Of a DNA stretch of 64,000 bases, positions 1 to 10,044 are shown piece after piece. Within the stretch, counting starts at the first letter, position 1. Every line of letters starts with the position of its first letter. The DNA is from Rhyacophila brunnea. Lineage: Eukaryota; Arthropoda; Insecta; Trichoptera; Rhyacophilidae. The stretch is from assembly GCA_022495005.1 (NCBI GenBank), contig JAGYXB010002034.1, positions 124,001-188,000 on the forward strand. Reading direction: 5' to 3'. The translations under genes and the position numbers were made by a program. A model generated the notes under the pieces. That model had not been told where the DNA came from. It ran no database searches and worked only from the letters and a program-made list of their open reading frames with translations.

Positions 1-352
1 GAAATTAATTACACCGAAATATAATATGCAAAATATACTGACTATTGAGGAAGACCAATATTGCATTTCAGCGCATCTATTAGGTATATTATATACACAA
101 TACTGCTATTGGCAGCTATCAAGGGTAAGGTAGTTTTTCATATGTTTGTATCGAAGTACCTATTATAATTGTTACAAAACGTTAACCATCTAAACTAAAC
201 AGTCAAAACTGTCTATCTAGCTCTAAAATTTAGCACACTTAAGAGAGGTGCTGTTAAAACATAGCACTTATTGTAACAATTACAACTAAATTATTGTAAT
301 TGCATTGATGTATTTATTATATATTGATGTCATCATTGTCATGCGTACTTCC

Positions 353-1084
353 CGGGTCTTTTCGGATGTTACGGTATTAAAACTTTTATTTAATTCTTTA
401 GTTCGAAACAGACTTGAGAGTGGGTCTATTGTTTGGGCACCGCATCAGTTGAAGTATGGCTTTATGGTGGAGAGGGTTCAGAAGAAATTCTTGAGACTCC
501 TTTATTTGAGGTTGTACGGATACTATCCGTGGCTTTATCCAACTGACTTTCTCTTAGACATGCTTACATACTGCAGTTTGCAATTTAGAAGAAATCTTTA
601 TTTAGCTCAGTGATGCCAACCGTACTATAATTATAGTACAATACTATAATTTTAATTCCACGAAAAATGTAAAATACTATAATTTTACGCCAAATATACC
701 AAAATACTATAATTTTAAAGGATTCAAGACGAAAAATGTTCCTGTACTATATATTTTTTAGAAATACTATAATTTTTACGCCTTCGTACTATAATTAGCA
801 TAGAAAAAGATGGCAACACTGATTTAGCTACGTATTTTTTTCGACTTATACGAGGTATAAATGAGAACTCTGCCATTCTGGGCAGTGTTGACCTGTGTGT
901 CCCTGATAACTATCTTAGAAATAGAGAACATCAGTTGTTTATTCTCCCAAGGTGCAGAACCAACCTGCCACTGGTAATGCCAATTAGGGAGGGCGATAAC
1001 TATGTTCAACGAAATTGCTTCGGGTGTTGATATATTCCACCTACGTGAGGATGAGTATAGGTGGACGTTATTTTATAAATTTTA
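353..1084 (+). pseudogene. LINE reverse transcriptase C-terminal domain, broken
   Basis: Frame 1 (about 353-607) carries the region that follows the palm domain in jockey/CR1-type reverse transcriptases: LVRNRLESGSIVWAPHQ, then VERVQKKFLRLLYLRL. After the MITE at 608-821 the protein resumes and ends near 1084 with residues recognisable in other copies (a GVDIFHLRE..YRWTLFY type ending). The polymerase palm, the catalytic aspartates and the endonuclease are missing, so this is a dead 5' truncation. A related palm-domain relic lies at 56640-57230. Assignment to the jockey/CR1 group is from motif memory; the exact clade is uncertain. Confidence 0.7.
608..821. mobile_element. hAT-like MITE, 214 bp, with 8-bp target duplication
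   Basis: Starts CAGTGATGCCAAC and ends GATGGCAACACTG, which are inverted copies with two mismatches in 13. It is bounded by a perfect 8-bp direct repeat ATTTAGCT (600-607 and 822-829). The interior is built from five or six repeats of ACTATAATTTTA. Eight-bp duplications and CA.TG ends are the hallmark of hAT elements. It interrupts the LINE frame, so it is younger than the LINE. Uninterrupted LINE copies at 32805 and 36055 confirm the empty-site sequence GGCTACGTATTTTTT / GGCCACGTATTTTTT. Confidence 0.88.
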
Positions 1085-1666
1085 AAATAGGGTCTGCTTA
1101 ACTCATCCGGTGTATTTCCATGTACCTATATAATTAATATTTTTGTATGTACATATTTCTACTGTTTAATAACATACTACGAGTATCTATCTCTTTTTTG
1201 TGTCATGTTGTGAACGTCTTAAACTTATAATTTGTTATGTCCACAATATGTAAAAATAAATAAATTGAATTGAATTGATTTGTATCTAATCGCTGTGTGA
1301 TAAACAAAACATAGTAGGTATAATCCCACAAGCGACAGATTTATAAAATTTTCAAGTAACTCCTCAAAAACGTGTGTAATAAAGTTTTTCTGCAATGATC
1401 ATTGTGTAATTGTTAAAATAAGTGCTAATACTACAAAAATATGATAAACTACCCTCGATAGCCGATAGCAGCCTTGTGTATAGAACAGATGCGCAGCAGT
1501 TGTAATTTTGTTAATTTTGCATGTAGGTAACCTACCCACAATAAAAACCATCATTAGTTTGGCAACATACATAACTGTAATAAATCTGTCATTAAACCGA
1601 TAAAAATTCCCACATTACAATTTAAATTATTAAACCATAATAAGTTGAGTTTTTGGGGCCTCCCAG

Positions 1667-1971
1667 TGGGTCTATTCTATACTTATCGAACGCTAAATTG
1701 ATAAATAGTATCAAACTTAGGGTAGGTTTGTATCAAAATATTAGCACTTATTGTAACAATTACACGAAGCTGGTTTTTATTGTTGCAATAAGTGCGATAT
1801 TTTAACAGCAGTAAGATAGGTGCTGTTAAAATATAGCACTTTTGCAACAATAAAAACCAACTTCGTGTAATTGTTACAATAAGTGCCAATATTTTGATAC
1901 AAACCTACCCTAAGTTTGATAATATTTATCACTTTATCACTTTAGCGGTCGATAAGCATAGAATAGACCAA
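1667..1971. mobile_element. H-family foldback element (H2)
   Basis: A nearly complete palindrome: GGTCTATTCTATACTTATCG at the left returns in inverted form as CGATAAGCATAGAATAGACC at the right, and the inner arms (from 'AAACTTAGGGTAGGTTTG' inward) pair over more than 80 bp around a short loop near 1815. The shared phrases TATTGTAACAATTAC and GGTGCTGTTAAAA link it to the other H copies. The reading frame seen on the minus strand here is only the palindrome read through and is not a gene. Confidence 0.75.
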
Positions 1972-2439
1972 CTGTCACGTTCAAGAGTAAATCAGATGTC
2001 AAAAAATTGTACTTATTTAATCCACTTATTATAATTATTATAATCGCAAAAGACGAGCATCTTTATCGCGCTTTGACTGCACAGAAGTCAAAGCAATAGT
2101 ACATATTGTGTGTTATTCCATTGGAAGGAAGTAGAAATTAGAGTCAATCAAATGTGATTAAGGGACGCAGTACCTACTCTACTCGCAAATGCCACTCCGA
2201 CCAGCTCCTTTCATTCTCGACACAAGCGACAAACGGCCAACAACGCCATATTCTACAATCTACAATCTACATACATCTACGTAACAATTATTTTCGATAA
2301 GAAACCTGGTACAAGAAAACAATGGCACATACCTGCACCTTAATAATAAAATTTCGTCACTTATCATGAGCGCACAGAAAGATTTGCGAAACAATATTCA
2401 TACTAGATTTACTTAATAAGTATAATATCATGTTATTAC

Positions 2440-3135
2440 CACAGAACAGATAATAAATAGAATCCACAAGGAAGGGGCTGACAGGGCTCTAGCCTGGGGG
2501 CCCGGGCTCAGGAAGGGCCCGGCGAGGCAATTCGACCAGATAAGTGAGATAAACACACATCATAAGTTTCCTTTAATAGTAATTGCTTTAAGCCATTTTC
2601 CGTCAATAATGTTATTATTTAAAAATATGTGGTTGTACGATACAATTTTTATTTGTTTATCGATACTCGACAATTTCATAATTCATATGGATGTATTAAA
2701 ATATACAAAAAAAACTAAATATACACTTTAATTTTACCGCATACACAATTTGGAACTACTGTAAAGTGTCACACTGCCTTTATCCTTAGCGATAGGTAAG
2801 GGGGGGGGGCAAAGATCCTAGCCTAGGGGCCCGTTTCAGGATGTGGGGGCCATGGTTATAGGTATACCTACCAATACAGTAATTTTGACTCAGGGTTTTG
2901 AATGTGTAAGTTTTCTACGAAAATGCACCGAATACGAATAGACGTGCAATAGTGTGTGTAATACTCCAATATTAAATGAGCGTCAATGCATAAATAGAGA
3001 GCAGTTGTCAGTATTTGACGTACGACGTATTCTTGACACCTGTTTAAATTTATCCCGTATGCTTCCTTACTCGAGATCGGTTGCCTGCTTCTCCTTACCC
3101 ATTAAGTATTTCTGTTCCCGTTATTTTTGAGTTAC
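2440..3135 (+). mobile_element. C-family MITE (C1), interrupted by B1
   Basis: Begins CACAGAACAGATAATAAATA and ends near GAGTTAC. Internal phrases such as GAATGTGTAAGTTTTC, GAGCGTCAATGCATAAAT and GATCGGTTGCCTGCTTCTCC match copies at 21649, 27568, 41818 and 59861. A B-family element (2462-2854) sits inside it. The best-preserved copy (59861-60609) shows that the family makes 8-bp duplications, so it is probably a non-autonomous hAT. Confidence 0.7.
2462..2854 (+). mobile_element. B-family MITE (B1), worn copy
   Basis: Carries the B signature: GGGGCTGACAGGGCTCTAGC near the left, CTCGACAA..CATAATTCA in the middle and a right end GGATGTGGGGGCCATG. The left inverted repeat is eroded (CCACAAGG instead of CATGGCCCCCAC). 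It is nested in C1. Other copies: 9688, 11990, 18065, 60005, 62653. Confidence 0.72.
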
Positions 3136-3245
3136 ATGTGAATTGCCCACATAATGTTTTAATTGTGGTAAGATACACGACCACTTTTGACTGGGCACAG
3201 GAGATTCGCTGCCAAGCTATTCGTGTATAGACTTGTCACCTGACC

Positions 3246-3620
3246 CAGGACTGCGCCAAGGGTGACTACCGCCCGTATGTCAGATAGTAAAATATTTTTT
3301 TAGTGAACTAAATAAAAGAAATAAATAAAATAAATACTTATTTTACCGTCATCAAAATATTCATTATTATTATATATAGGTAACAAAAATAATTATATTT
3401 TTTTACCCTTTTAATAACATTCTGAATGATGAATGAAACGATCGAAATGTATCGATGGAGTATGGAAGCACAATTTATAAAAGAAAGATATTTGACATAA
3501 AATAAAATTGTACCCCATGCAAACTTTTTTTTACTATCTGTGAAACAAATTGTTTTTTTAACGTTGTAGTTTTATGTCTCAGTTCATTTACAGCTGTCTT
3601 ACAAAGAATAACTATGTTTT
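3246..3620 (+). mobile_element. G-family MITE, left part only
   Basis: Starts CAGGACTGCGCCAAGG, close to the left end of the complete G copy at 32079 (CAGGGCCGCGCCAAGG), and shares the internal CATCAAAATATTCAT phrase with copies at 22565 and 13800. The right terminal repeat (GGTGCGTCCCTG in other copies) is not found, so this is a truncated or diverged copy. Confidence 0.5.
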
Positions 3621-3789
3621 TGTAGAGACTATTTATTTATTATAACTATGACACTGGTCCATTCTATTGAGACTTTGAAACAATACTTTTTCGATATTTC
3701 GTGTATAACTGTGATGGATCGGAGTCAAGTCATAGATCGGATATGTCATAAATAAGAATATAATAATACCTACGTTGGTTGTAATAATT

Positions 3790-4728
3790 GAATGCTGTAT
3801 TTAGACCGTTTCTCTTTGACTTTATACTACGGAAGTCAATACCACCCGACCGAGCCATACCTGTTACCCCCACGGTGAAGCTATGCAACCTGGAATACGC
3901 CGATGACGCTGTCCTATTCGACAACTCAATCGAGGGCATTCAAGAGACAATCGACAGGTTGCATAACAACTCCTCTCGCGTTGGTTTGAAAATCAACGCG
4001 AAGAAAACCAACGTCTTGTGCAATAGCACCTGTCCTGATCCAGATTTCTCTCTGATTAGCGTTGGACAAAACATCAAGAGCGTCGACAGCTTCAAGTACC
4101 TGGGGGTACACATCACGGGAGATGGCATTTTGCAGAAAGAGCTCGCTATCCGAATGGGAATGGCTGGAGCAACATTCAACTCGATGCGAAATGTCTGGGA
4201 CTCCGAGGACGATTGTACTCGGTCAAAACCAAATGCCGCCTATTCGACGCTTGCATTCTGACGGTGCTGCTTTACGGTAGCGAATCATGGCACCTTACGA
4301 AGGCTCAGAGCAACCGTATACTGAGCTTCGAAAACAGATGTTTGCGACGAATACCGGGTGTGCGGTGGTATGACTTTAGGAGCAACGAGGAGATAAGAGA
4401 ACGTACCAAGCAGCCTCTCATCACACTGAAAGTGAAGAGGCGACGTTGGACCTGGCTCGGCCACGTGCTGCGGATGCCAGAAGGGAACTTTAACCTGGCT
4501 TGCCTGTTCTTCAAGCCGACCGGATTCCGGCGTCCTGGAAGGCCGCTAAATACAATCTACAGAGTGTACCTATACGGCGGAGCTACGGGATGCTGGTTTG
4601 ACCTGGAACGAAGCAAGAAGAATGGAGAGCGACAGGGATTCTTGGAGGCGCCGCGTGGTGTCCATATGCTCCAGTTAAGGGGCGGGTATGGGCAAAGAAG
4701 AAAAAGAAGAAGTATTTAGAAAACGTTA
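3790..4728 (+). pseudogene. Non-LTR reverse transcriptase relic with YADD box
   Basis: A 5'-truncated LINE coding remnant. The first segment (3790-4210) holds the catalytic box LEYADDAVLF followed by GLKINAKKTNVL and VDSFKYLGVHI, all standard for LINE palm and thumb regions. The frame shifts near 4200-4213 and then continues with LLYGSESWHLTKAQ, CLRRIPGVRWYD and RRRWTWLGHVLRMPEG. A second shift near 4590 leads to a tail encoding WNEARRMESDRDSWRRRV and a stop, followed by an AAGAAGAAAAAGAAGAAG end. The order matches RTE-like LINEs, but the clade is not certain. Endonuclease and fingers are absent. Its base composition is clearly richer in GC than its surroundings. Confidence 0.8.
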
Positions 4729-4988
4729 CATGTCACAAATGTGTTTTAGTCAAAATAGTGAAAAAATCTCTTACCTAGGTATATAAAAATAAATATTTTT
4801 TATCTAAAATATAATATTTTATAGTAAGTGTTAACTCTACCGTTTGTATTGGAAAAACTGTAAAAAAGTTGCCTTACATTTGTGTATTTAGGTAATATAT
4901 AGATTTTTGCAATTATAATAGTTGTTTAATTCGCTCTCCTCGATTTGTCACTCTTTGACAATTAATAGGTAACGTTCATAGATACTTC
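4729..4988. other. AT-rich spacer
   Basis: No coding, RNA or repeat signal recognised between the LINE relic and the next inverted-repeat element. Confidence 0.5.
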
Positions 4989-6157
4989 ATATCGACTGTG
5001 GAAAGGCAAAAGGAGTTAATCCACATTAATCAAATTTTACAGGAGGCACAAAAAACGTTTTGATAAAGATTTTGGGCCAAAGTCTAAATATAAAATAGAC
5101 ACAAATTTGAAGTGCATGATGATTAATAATTTGGTGTTATTTTTTCCCAATCTATGTTTAAATAATGAAGTTATTGAAGAAAAACTAATAAAAATGAGGG
5201 TTAAGTCATTTTGCCTGACAAAAAATTAGGTGGGTATTAACATATTTGGAGTTAGACACGTACATTTTACTTACGATTTATGTTATTAATATAGTATATT
5301 AACATAAAACAGTGTATAATAATGATATTAGTCTATTACAATGATATTAATCGTAAATTAAAGCGAATTGAAAACAATTTCAATTGAGAAGTATTTTTGA
5401 CACATCACATAACCTATAAATCGCATGGCAGTGTTTTAAGTGAATTAGCAAATATTGTATTACTTTTCTCAGATATTATGAAATCATGAAATCAATTAAT
5501 CGATAATCGACAATTAAAACACAATATAAGTTGTAACATGCCGTTTCATACCGATATATATAGAATTTACAATAGCTCTTCTCGTGTGTGATATAGAAAC
5601 TTCAAGATGTAATTTTAAACACTAACAGTTCTTGTCGGGATTATTTGTTGCGTCCATATTAACACCACACTTTTCAAGAATCGTTTTGCTTCGTTCTATT
5701 ACCATGTTCAATCAATGTTTCAAACTTTAAATGATTTTTTATGAAAAAACTGTCGAAATCCGTGTTAACTGACAAACGACCGACCGAGAAATGTATGTGG
5801 CTTAAGTCTTCCTTCTGGTTCATAACTTACCCGGTCGGCCGGCAGAGTTAAGTAAAACTACCATTATTTGCATACATTTGCAACGTAAGATGCATAACGC
5901 CTTTTTCCTTTCCGTAAAAGATTACTTGAACGACTAATAATGTGATTGATGTGGAATAAATCCTTTTACCTGGATGCAAATTTCAAACGCCCTTCTTTTT
6001 TAAAAATTAAAAGCTAAAATTTGATAATAATTTGGCATTTTGCAGCTTACATCCTTTAGGCAGAACGTGTATTTAGTTGTGTGCAATGCTATTATTCAAT
6101 AAAACCTATTTTGCAAAAAGTGAGGGTTAAATCCTTTTGCCTTTCCACAGTCGATAT
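4989..6157. mobile_element. 1.17-kb element with 31-bp terminal inverted repeats
   Basis: The left end (4989-5019) and right end (6127-6157) are inverted copies with one mismatch in 31; both contain CGACTGTGGAAAGGCAAAAG. Sub-terminal copies of the motif GGGTTAAGTCATTTTGCC / GGGTTAAATCCTTTTGCC occur at about 5200 and 6124, and a third version lies near 5950. No transposase frame is present in the interior, so it is non-autonomous. The superfamily is not clear because no target duplication is evident. Confidence 0.65.
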
Positions 6158-6167
6158 ATTTCGTCAT

Positions 6168-6345
6168 GAGGGCGCGGACACACCGCACTGCGGTCGACGT
6201 GCGTAGACGTACGTCAACGCAGGTATTGTTTGATTCCAATTGCATCCGATTAGAATCGTCAATCGGATGCGATTGGAATCAAATAAGACCCTGCGTCGAC
6301 GCACGTCTACGCACTTCCACTGCAATGCCGTGTATGTGCAGCCTT
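6168..6345. mobile_element. E-family palindromic MITE (E1)
   Basis: A GC-richer palindrome: the left arm CGGTCGACGTGCGTAGACGT and the TTTGATTCCAATTGCATCCG segment are repeated inverted on the right (CGGATGCGATTGGAATCAAA ... GTCGACGCACGTCTACGCA). Related copies at 6731-6911, 7264-7335 (partial) and 12431-12628. It lies only about 10 bp from the preceding element. No coding capacity. Confidence 0.7.
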
Positions 6346-6472
6346 ATATTGAGTTTCTGTAATTTATTAACATACATTTTTTTAATAAAATTAATATTGA
6401 AAATATCTTTATTTTTGTATGAGCAAAGAAGAAGTGGGGATTTTATTTAGCCTCTTTTCGTACTTTTGCAGC

Positions 6473-7221
6473 CAGTGACGTCCCTAGACAAAATGCCGCC
6501 CCTAGGCAGTTTATCATCCTTTCATGAATATCTATCATCTAAAAAATGTGTTGTATGGATACATTACTAACAAAATATATACCACTAAAACATACAAAAT
6601 TAAATTTATCAATATTTTTTAAATGTGGGGTTTTTTTGTCATTGGTAATACAGTAGTTTCTTAGATGTCATTTTTGCGATACGTTAATTTGCTCTGTCTT
6701 GAGGAATTAACATCCATGAACACTGGTTAGTTTGCAGACACACGACATTGCAGTGAACGTGCGTCGACGGAGGTTTTATTTGATTATAATCACCAATTGG
6801 ATAAAAGAAATCTAATTAGTGATTCTAATCGGATGAAATTGGAATCAAATAAGACCCTGCGTCGTCGCACGTCTACGCATGTCGACTGCAATGCCGTCTG
6901 CCTGAAGCCTTAATAGATCATACTGTAATTATTCGCAAATCTGCACGTGTCTTTATTGGTCACCAAGGATGTCGAAAGGCAACGGAAGCAAACTAAACAT
7001 CGCGAGCCCGACAAAAAAATACAGTCCTGTTGAAAATTTCATGTTACATTTTGTTTCCAACCAGTGAGCTGAATTTTTTTAATGGAAAGATATTTTCGTT
7101 GTTACCAAGATTATTTAGCTATTTCTATATATACCAAATGATTCTCTTTGGTTTGCCGCCCTTCGAGTAACTGCCGCCCCCAAGCTACGCTCAATCTGCC
7201 TACCTCCACGGGACGTCACTG
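6473..7221. mobile_element. F-family hAT-like MITE, 749 bp, perfect 8-bp duplication
   Basis: Ends are CAGTGACGTCCC and GGGACGTCACTG, an exact 12-bp inverted repeat, and the flanks carry a perfect 8-bp direct repeat TTTGCAGC (6465-6472 and 7222-7229). Next to the ends are GCCGCCC-type phrases on both sides. An E-family palindrome (6731-6911) sits inside. No transposase frame is visible, so mobility depended on an enzyme made elsewhere; ends and duplication length point to hAT. Confidence 0.88.
6731..6911. mobile_element. E-family palindromic MITE (E2), nested in F1
   Basis: Same palindromic arms as E1 (CACACGACATTGCAGT at left, ACTGCAATGCCGTCTG at right, with the ATCCGATT/GGAATCAAAT core). 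It is inside the F element and therefore younger than it. The flanking duplication is not clear. Confidence 0.68.
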
Positions 7222-7263
7222 TTTGCAGCCCCTCAATCCTGCCGCTCGAATGTTACGCACCCC

Positions 7264-7335
7264 TAAGGCTGCAAACACACGGAATTGCAGTCGACGCCTT
7301 ATTTGATTCTAATCTGTATCCGTTTGTGTCATTAC
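7264..7335 (+). mobile_element. E-family fragment (E3)
   Basis: Only the left arm remains: TAAGGCTGCAAACACACGG, TTGCAGTCGACG and TTATTTGATTCTAATC. It runs directly into a LINE 3' tail, so the right arm was lost or replaced. Confidence 0.55.
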
Positions 7336-7357
7336 TTTTCTTCTTTATAATAATGTT

Positions 7358-7425
7358 TCATGTCATGTTGTGAACGTCGTAAACTTAATTTGTAATGTCC
7401 ACAATACGTTAAAAAATAAATTTTA
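7358..7425 (+). mobile_element. LINE 3'-end fragment
   Basis: The phrase TGTCATGTTGTGAACGTCGT, then AATTTGTAATGTCCACAA and an A-rich end match the 3' untranslated end of the jockey/CR1-type LINE at 305-1275. It is a very short, extremely 5'-truncated copy. Confidence 0.65.
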
Positions 7426-8335
7426 ATACCTAATTACCTAATATTTAACTTTACTTACTTTAATTTTACACCTTTTTCCACCTATTTTGTTTTACTCTTT
7501 TATCATTATTATTGTTTCTCTTTGTATTTTTAAAATTCTCAATGTATCTGTTTGTAACTGTTTATTTTTATTAACTGACAGTCACATTAATATGCTTTTA
7601 AGTAGGTACCTACTGTTTCATATCTCCTACTTAAAAACATATGTTTTTTAATATTAAAGTTCATTACACTCCCTATATACACTTAAAACACTTAATTACA
7701 GTTCCTACCTAAATGTTGAATGTGCTACATAAGCATGAAAATGTTGCTGACCCCTGTTTATTCCACAAACAATAATATGCAATCACATTAGAATTTCTGA
7801 AATGGATTCTAATGATAAATAAAATAAATATTGTATGAATGTCGATTGCTTGCTAGTAGTAATCAACCTACCTACATACATTTTTTTCGTCTTTCGAAAC
7901 AGTACCTACTTAGATACTAGAAAATAGTCCCTTTATATAATATTATTGCTGTTGATGCTATTGATGGTGTCACATGGTAGCGAGGAGTAATAGCTCCAAA
8001 CGACTGTCGGTGCGCAGGGTGCAGCGCCTGTCTTTGGTGATGTATGTGTGTTTTCGTCGATCACTCGTCCAAGAAATTTTGCCGCATGCTACTTTTGATG
8101 ATCGTTGAACATCTCTAAGGTATCGTACAATGTTTATTTCTTAATTAAACACGTAGTTTGGTAGTTTAATTTATATTTGAGTATCTTCTGTATCATTATC
8201 GACTCTAGAAGAAGAATAGTTAATTTTATTATGTCAAATTTTGAATGTGCCTAAAATGAGATACTTGAGTGTGCAACGTCATATCAACGTTTATAATGTG
8301 TGTTGTGTGTATGTTTTATATTATATTGTCCATAG
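7426..8335. other. AT-rich stretch without recognised genes
   Basis: No supported coding or repeat family. A slightly GC-richer patch at about 7965-8060 (TGGTAGCGAGGAGTAA ... GTGCAGCGCCTG) has no open frame. The last 100 bp could be the 5' leader of the pogo-like relic that follows, but no promoter can be shown. Confidence 0.4.
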
Positions 8336-8830
8336 ATGCCTCCGTCAAAAAAGAAAAGCTGGGACCCCGGGTCTATGTTTCAAGCTATGAATGCCGTTTG
8401 CAAGAAAGAAATGGGCTATCTGAAAGCTGCCAAACAGTTCGGAATACCAAAAGGCACACTGAAGCGTTATGTCAAAGATGATCGAGACCCAGTAAGCGAA
8501 CGAAATCAAAATACAAAAAGAAAAGACGGCTGAGGAAAAAAAAACTAGAATGGAAAAAGCGATGGGAAAGAAAAATTAGATATAAATTAAAAGAAAGAAG
8601 AAGGAGGAATCTGAGTCGTCGTCAAGCGAAGGTGGAGAAAATATGATAGTGCTGATGACGACGATGAAGAAAATAATGCGACGTGTATTTATTTACTGTA
8701 GTTGGAATTTTATGAAAAGTAGAAAGATGGACGCAGGTGTTTCAAATGGAGTCACGAAGATTGTGGTAATTTAACAGCAGGAGATGTTTTTATTTGTGTA
8801 TTTTGTTATGATAATATTTGAATAAAAGGT
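8336..8830 (+). pseudogene. pogo-like transposase, internally deleted (HTH plus C-terminal zinc finger)
   Basis: An intact 65-residue start (8336-8533) has a Pipsqueak-type helix-turn-helix: MNAVCKKEMGYLKAAKQF then GIPKGTLKRYVK, as at the N-terminus of pogo/Tigger-like Tc1-mariner transposases. A stop follows, and about 60 bp later the other end of such a protein appears in shifted frames: an acidic, serine-rich run (ESESSSSEGGEN, then DDDDEENN), CIY, and RCFKWSHEDC ... GDVFICVFCYD, a Cys/His finger of the PHD-like type. The DDE catalytic region that should lie between them is missing completely. This is therefore a deletion derivative. The 65-residue HTH protein could still be made and bind DNA, which is speculation. 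Confidence 0.72.
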
Positions 8831-8916
8831 GGATATGGATTAAATGAGACCATGTGAAATGTAAACAAATATATAATTATTCATATCAATTACAGCTATT
8901 GTTTTTTTTTCATAAT

Positions 8917-8949
8917 GTTCCCAATATGAGATAGTCTCATATTAGGAAC
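8917..8949. repeat. Palindrome downstream of pogo relic
   Basis: GTTCCCAATATGAGA and TCTCATATTAGGAAC are inverted copies around a TAG centre, with one mismatch. A further direct copy (CTATCTCAAATTAGGAACA) follows at about 8954. It could be the terminal or sub-terminal repeat of the pogo-like element, but no matching partner was found upstream of 8336. Confidence 0.5.
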
Positions 8950-9199
8950 AGTGACTATCTCAAATTAGGAACACTTTTTGGAGAACAGCTTATTTGACAT
9001 TTTTCACTAAAATGCGAATCTAAAATACACTGGCTGATCTCATGACTACAAATTTATTAGTAAACAGTATGTTTGATGTATTTATAATAATAGATACCCT
9101 GCAATGCGTTTTTTTTTAGATTTGAGAATGTCTCAAAAAAAAGTATATCATAATAGGCACCCTTCCTCTACCTATGTGTACCTAATTCATATATTACAG

Positions 9200-9660
9200 A
9201 TTTTTTTCAGTGTTTCAGCCGGAGTCGATCCACTGCTGGATGAGGGCCTCCCTTAGCTTTCTCCACGAGTCCTTTGCTGCCACGTAGGTACATCAACCGA
9301 ACTTTATGAGCTCGTCTATCCAGTGGGTTTTAGGGCATCGCTGTGGGCGTGTAGTGCCCCTAGGGTGCCACTGTACGACGGCATTTGTCCACTCGCCAAG
9401 CTACATGTCCGGCCCATTGCCATTTCATCTGCTTTGCGACCTCTATCACATGCCTGCTTCTTTATCCGTTGGTTTCTTTTGTGATATTTACGCGTTATGC
9501 CCAACGTGCACATTTTGATGACACGTTGCGCTACTGGTAATTTTTGAATTTCTCTTACATTAAGAGTCCATGTTTCTTCCATACGTGAGTGTTGGTAGTA
9601 CACATTGGTTGAACACTTTACGCTTAAGACACAATGGGAGGTCACTTTTGATAATTAATT
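9200..9660 (-). pseudogene. RTE-type LINE reverse transcriptase C-terminal relic
   Basis: Read on the minus strand, this encodes the end of an RTE-like LINE protein in broken frames: a CVLPTLTYG segment, VAQRVIKMCTLGITR, then MKWQWAGHVAWRVDK and a distal PHPAVDRLR. The order (TYG..T.T ... LGITR ... KWQWAGHVAR ... WR..EEAY) is that of insect RTE elements. Several stops and shifts interrupt it and the catalytic palm domain is absent. It is more GC-rich than its surroundings, as with the LINE relic at 3790. Confidence 0.72.
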
Positions 9661-9687
9661 AAAGTATTAATTTATTACTACTTACTC

Positions 9688-10036
9688 CATAGCCCCCACA
9701 AAGGGGGGCTGATAGGGCTCTTGCCTGGGGGCCCGGCCTGGCGGATCGACCAGTGAGATAACCACACATCACAAAATTGCACTAATAGTTAAAAAAAAAT
9801 GTTGCCTGCGGCGCTATTTCATATGTCATGATAACAATTAAAACTATGTGGTGGTGCGATGCAATTTTTTATTATTATTTGTCAATATTCGACAACTCCA
9901 TAATTCAAATGGGTGTATAAAAAAATACCCTAAATTTTACCTCAAACACTATTTGGAATACACAACTGTTGATCGTCACACTGTCTATAACTTTAGCGGT
10001 AGATAGGGGGGCCCGCTTCAGAATGTGGGGGCCATG
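9688..10036 (+). mobile_element. B-family hAT-like MITE (B2), perfect 8-bp duplication
   Basis: Begins CATAGCCCCCACAAAGG and ends GAATGTGGGGGCCATG. A perfect 8-bp direct repeat ACTTACTC flanks it (9680-9687 and 10037-10044). Internal blocks GGGGCCCGG, GGCGGATCGACCAGTGAGAT and TCGACAACTCCATAATTCAA are shared by the family. Non-coding. Confidence 0.88.
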
Positions 10037-10044
10037 ACTTACTC

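Larger units (their letters stand above)
305..1275 (+). mobile_element. 5'-truncated LINE of jockey/CR1 superfamily, 3' end intact
   Basis: A truncated non-LTR retrotransposon. It contains the C-terminal part of the reverse transcriptase frame, a stop near 1084, a 3' untranslated region with the phrase CATGTTGTGAACGTCTTAAA, and an AT-rich tail made of repeated AAATTGAATTG units at about 1255-1275. The same 3' end recurs at 7358, 25845, 34935, 36260 (minus) and 45110 (minus), which identifies it as one family. A 214-bp MITE interrupts the frame at 608-821. The insertion point lies within the H1 foldback; the duplication flanking the LINE is too degenerate to call. Confidence 0.75.
71..1494. 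mobile_element. H-family foldback element (H1), split by a LINE
   Basis: The two ends are inverted copies of each other: the left end begins GCGCATCT and runs through a 'CTGCTATTGGCAGCTATC' segment, and the right end reads back as GCGCATCTGTTCTATACACA followed by the same segment. Both arms contain the GTTAACCATC/GTTACAATAAG type sequence seen in other H copies (1667-1971, 48181-48456, 49773-50078). The middle is occupied by a LINE (about 305-1275), so the original foldback was only about 450 bp. No coding capacity of its own and no clear target duplication. Confidence 0.6.
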
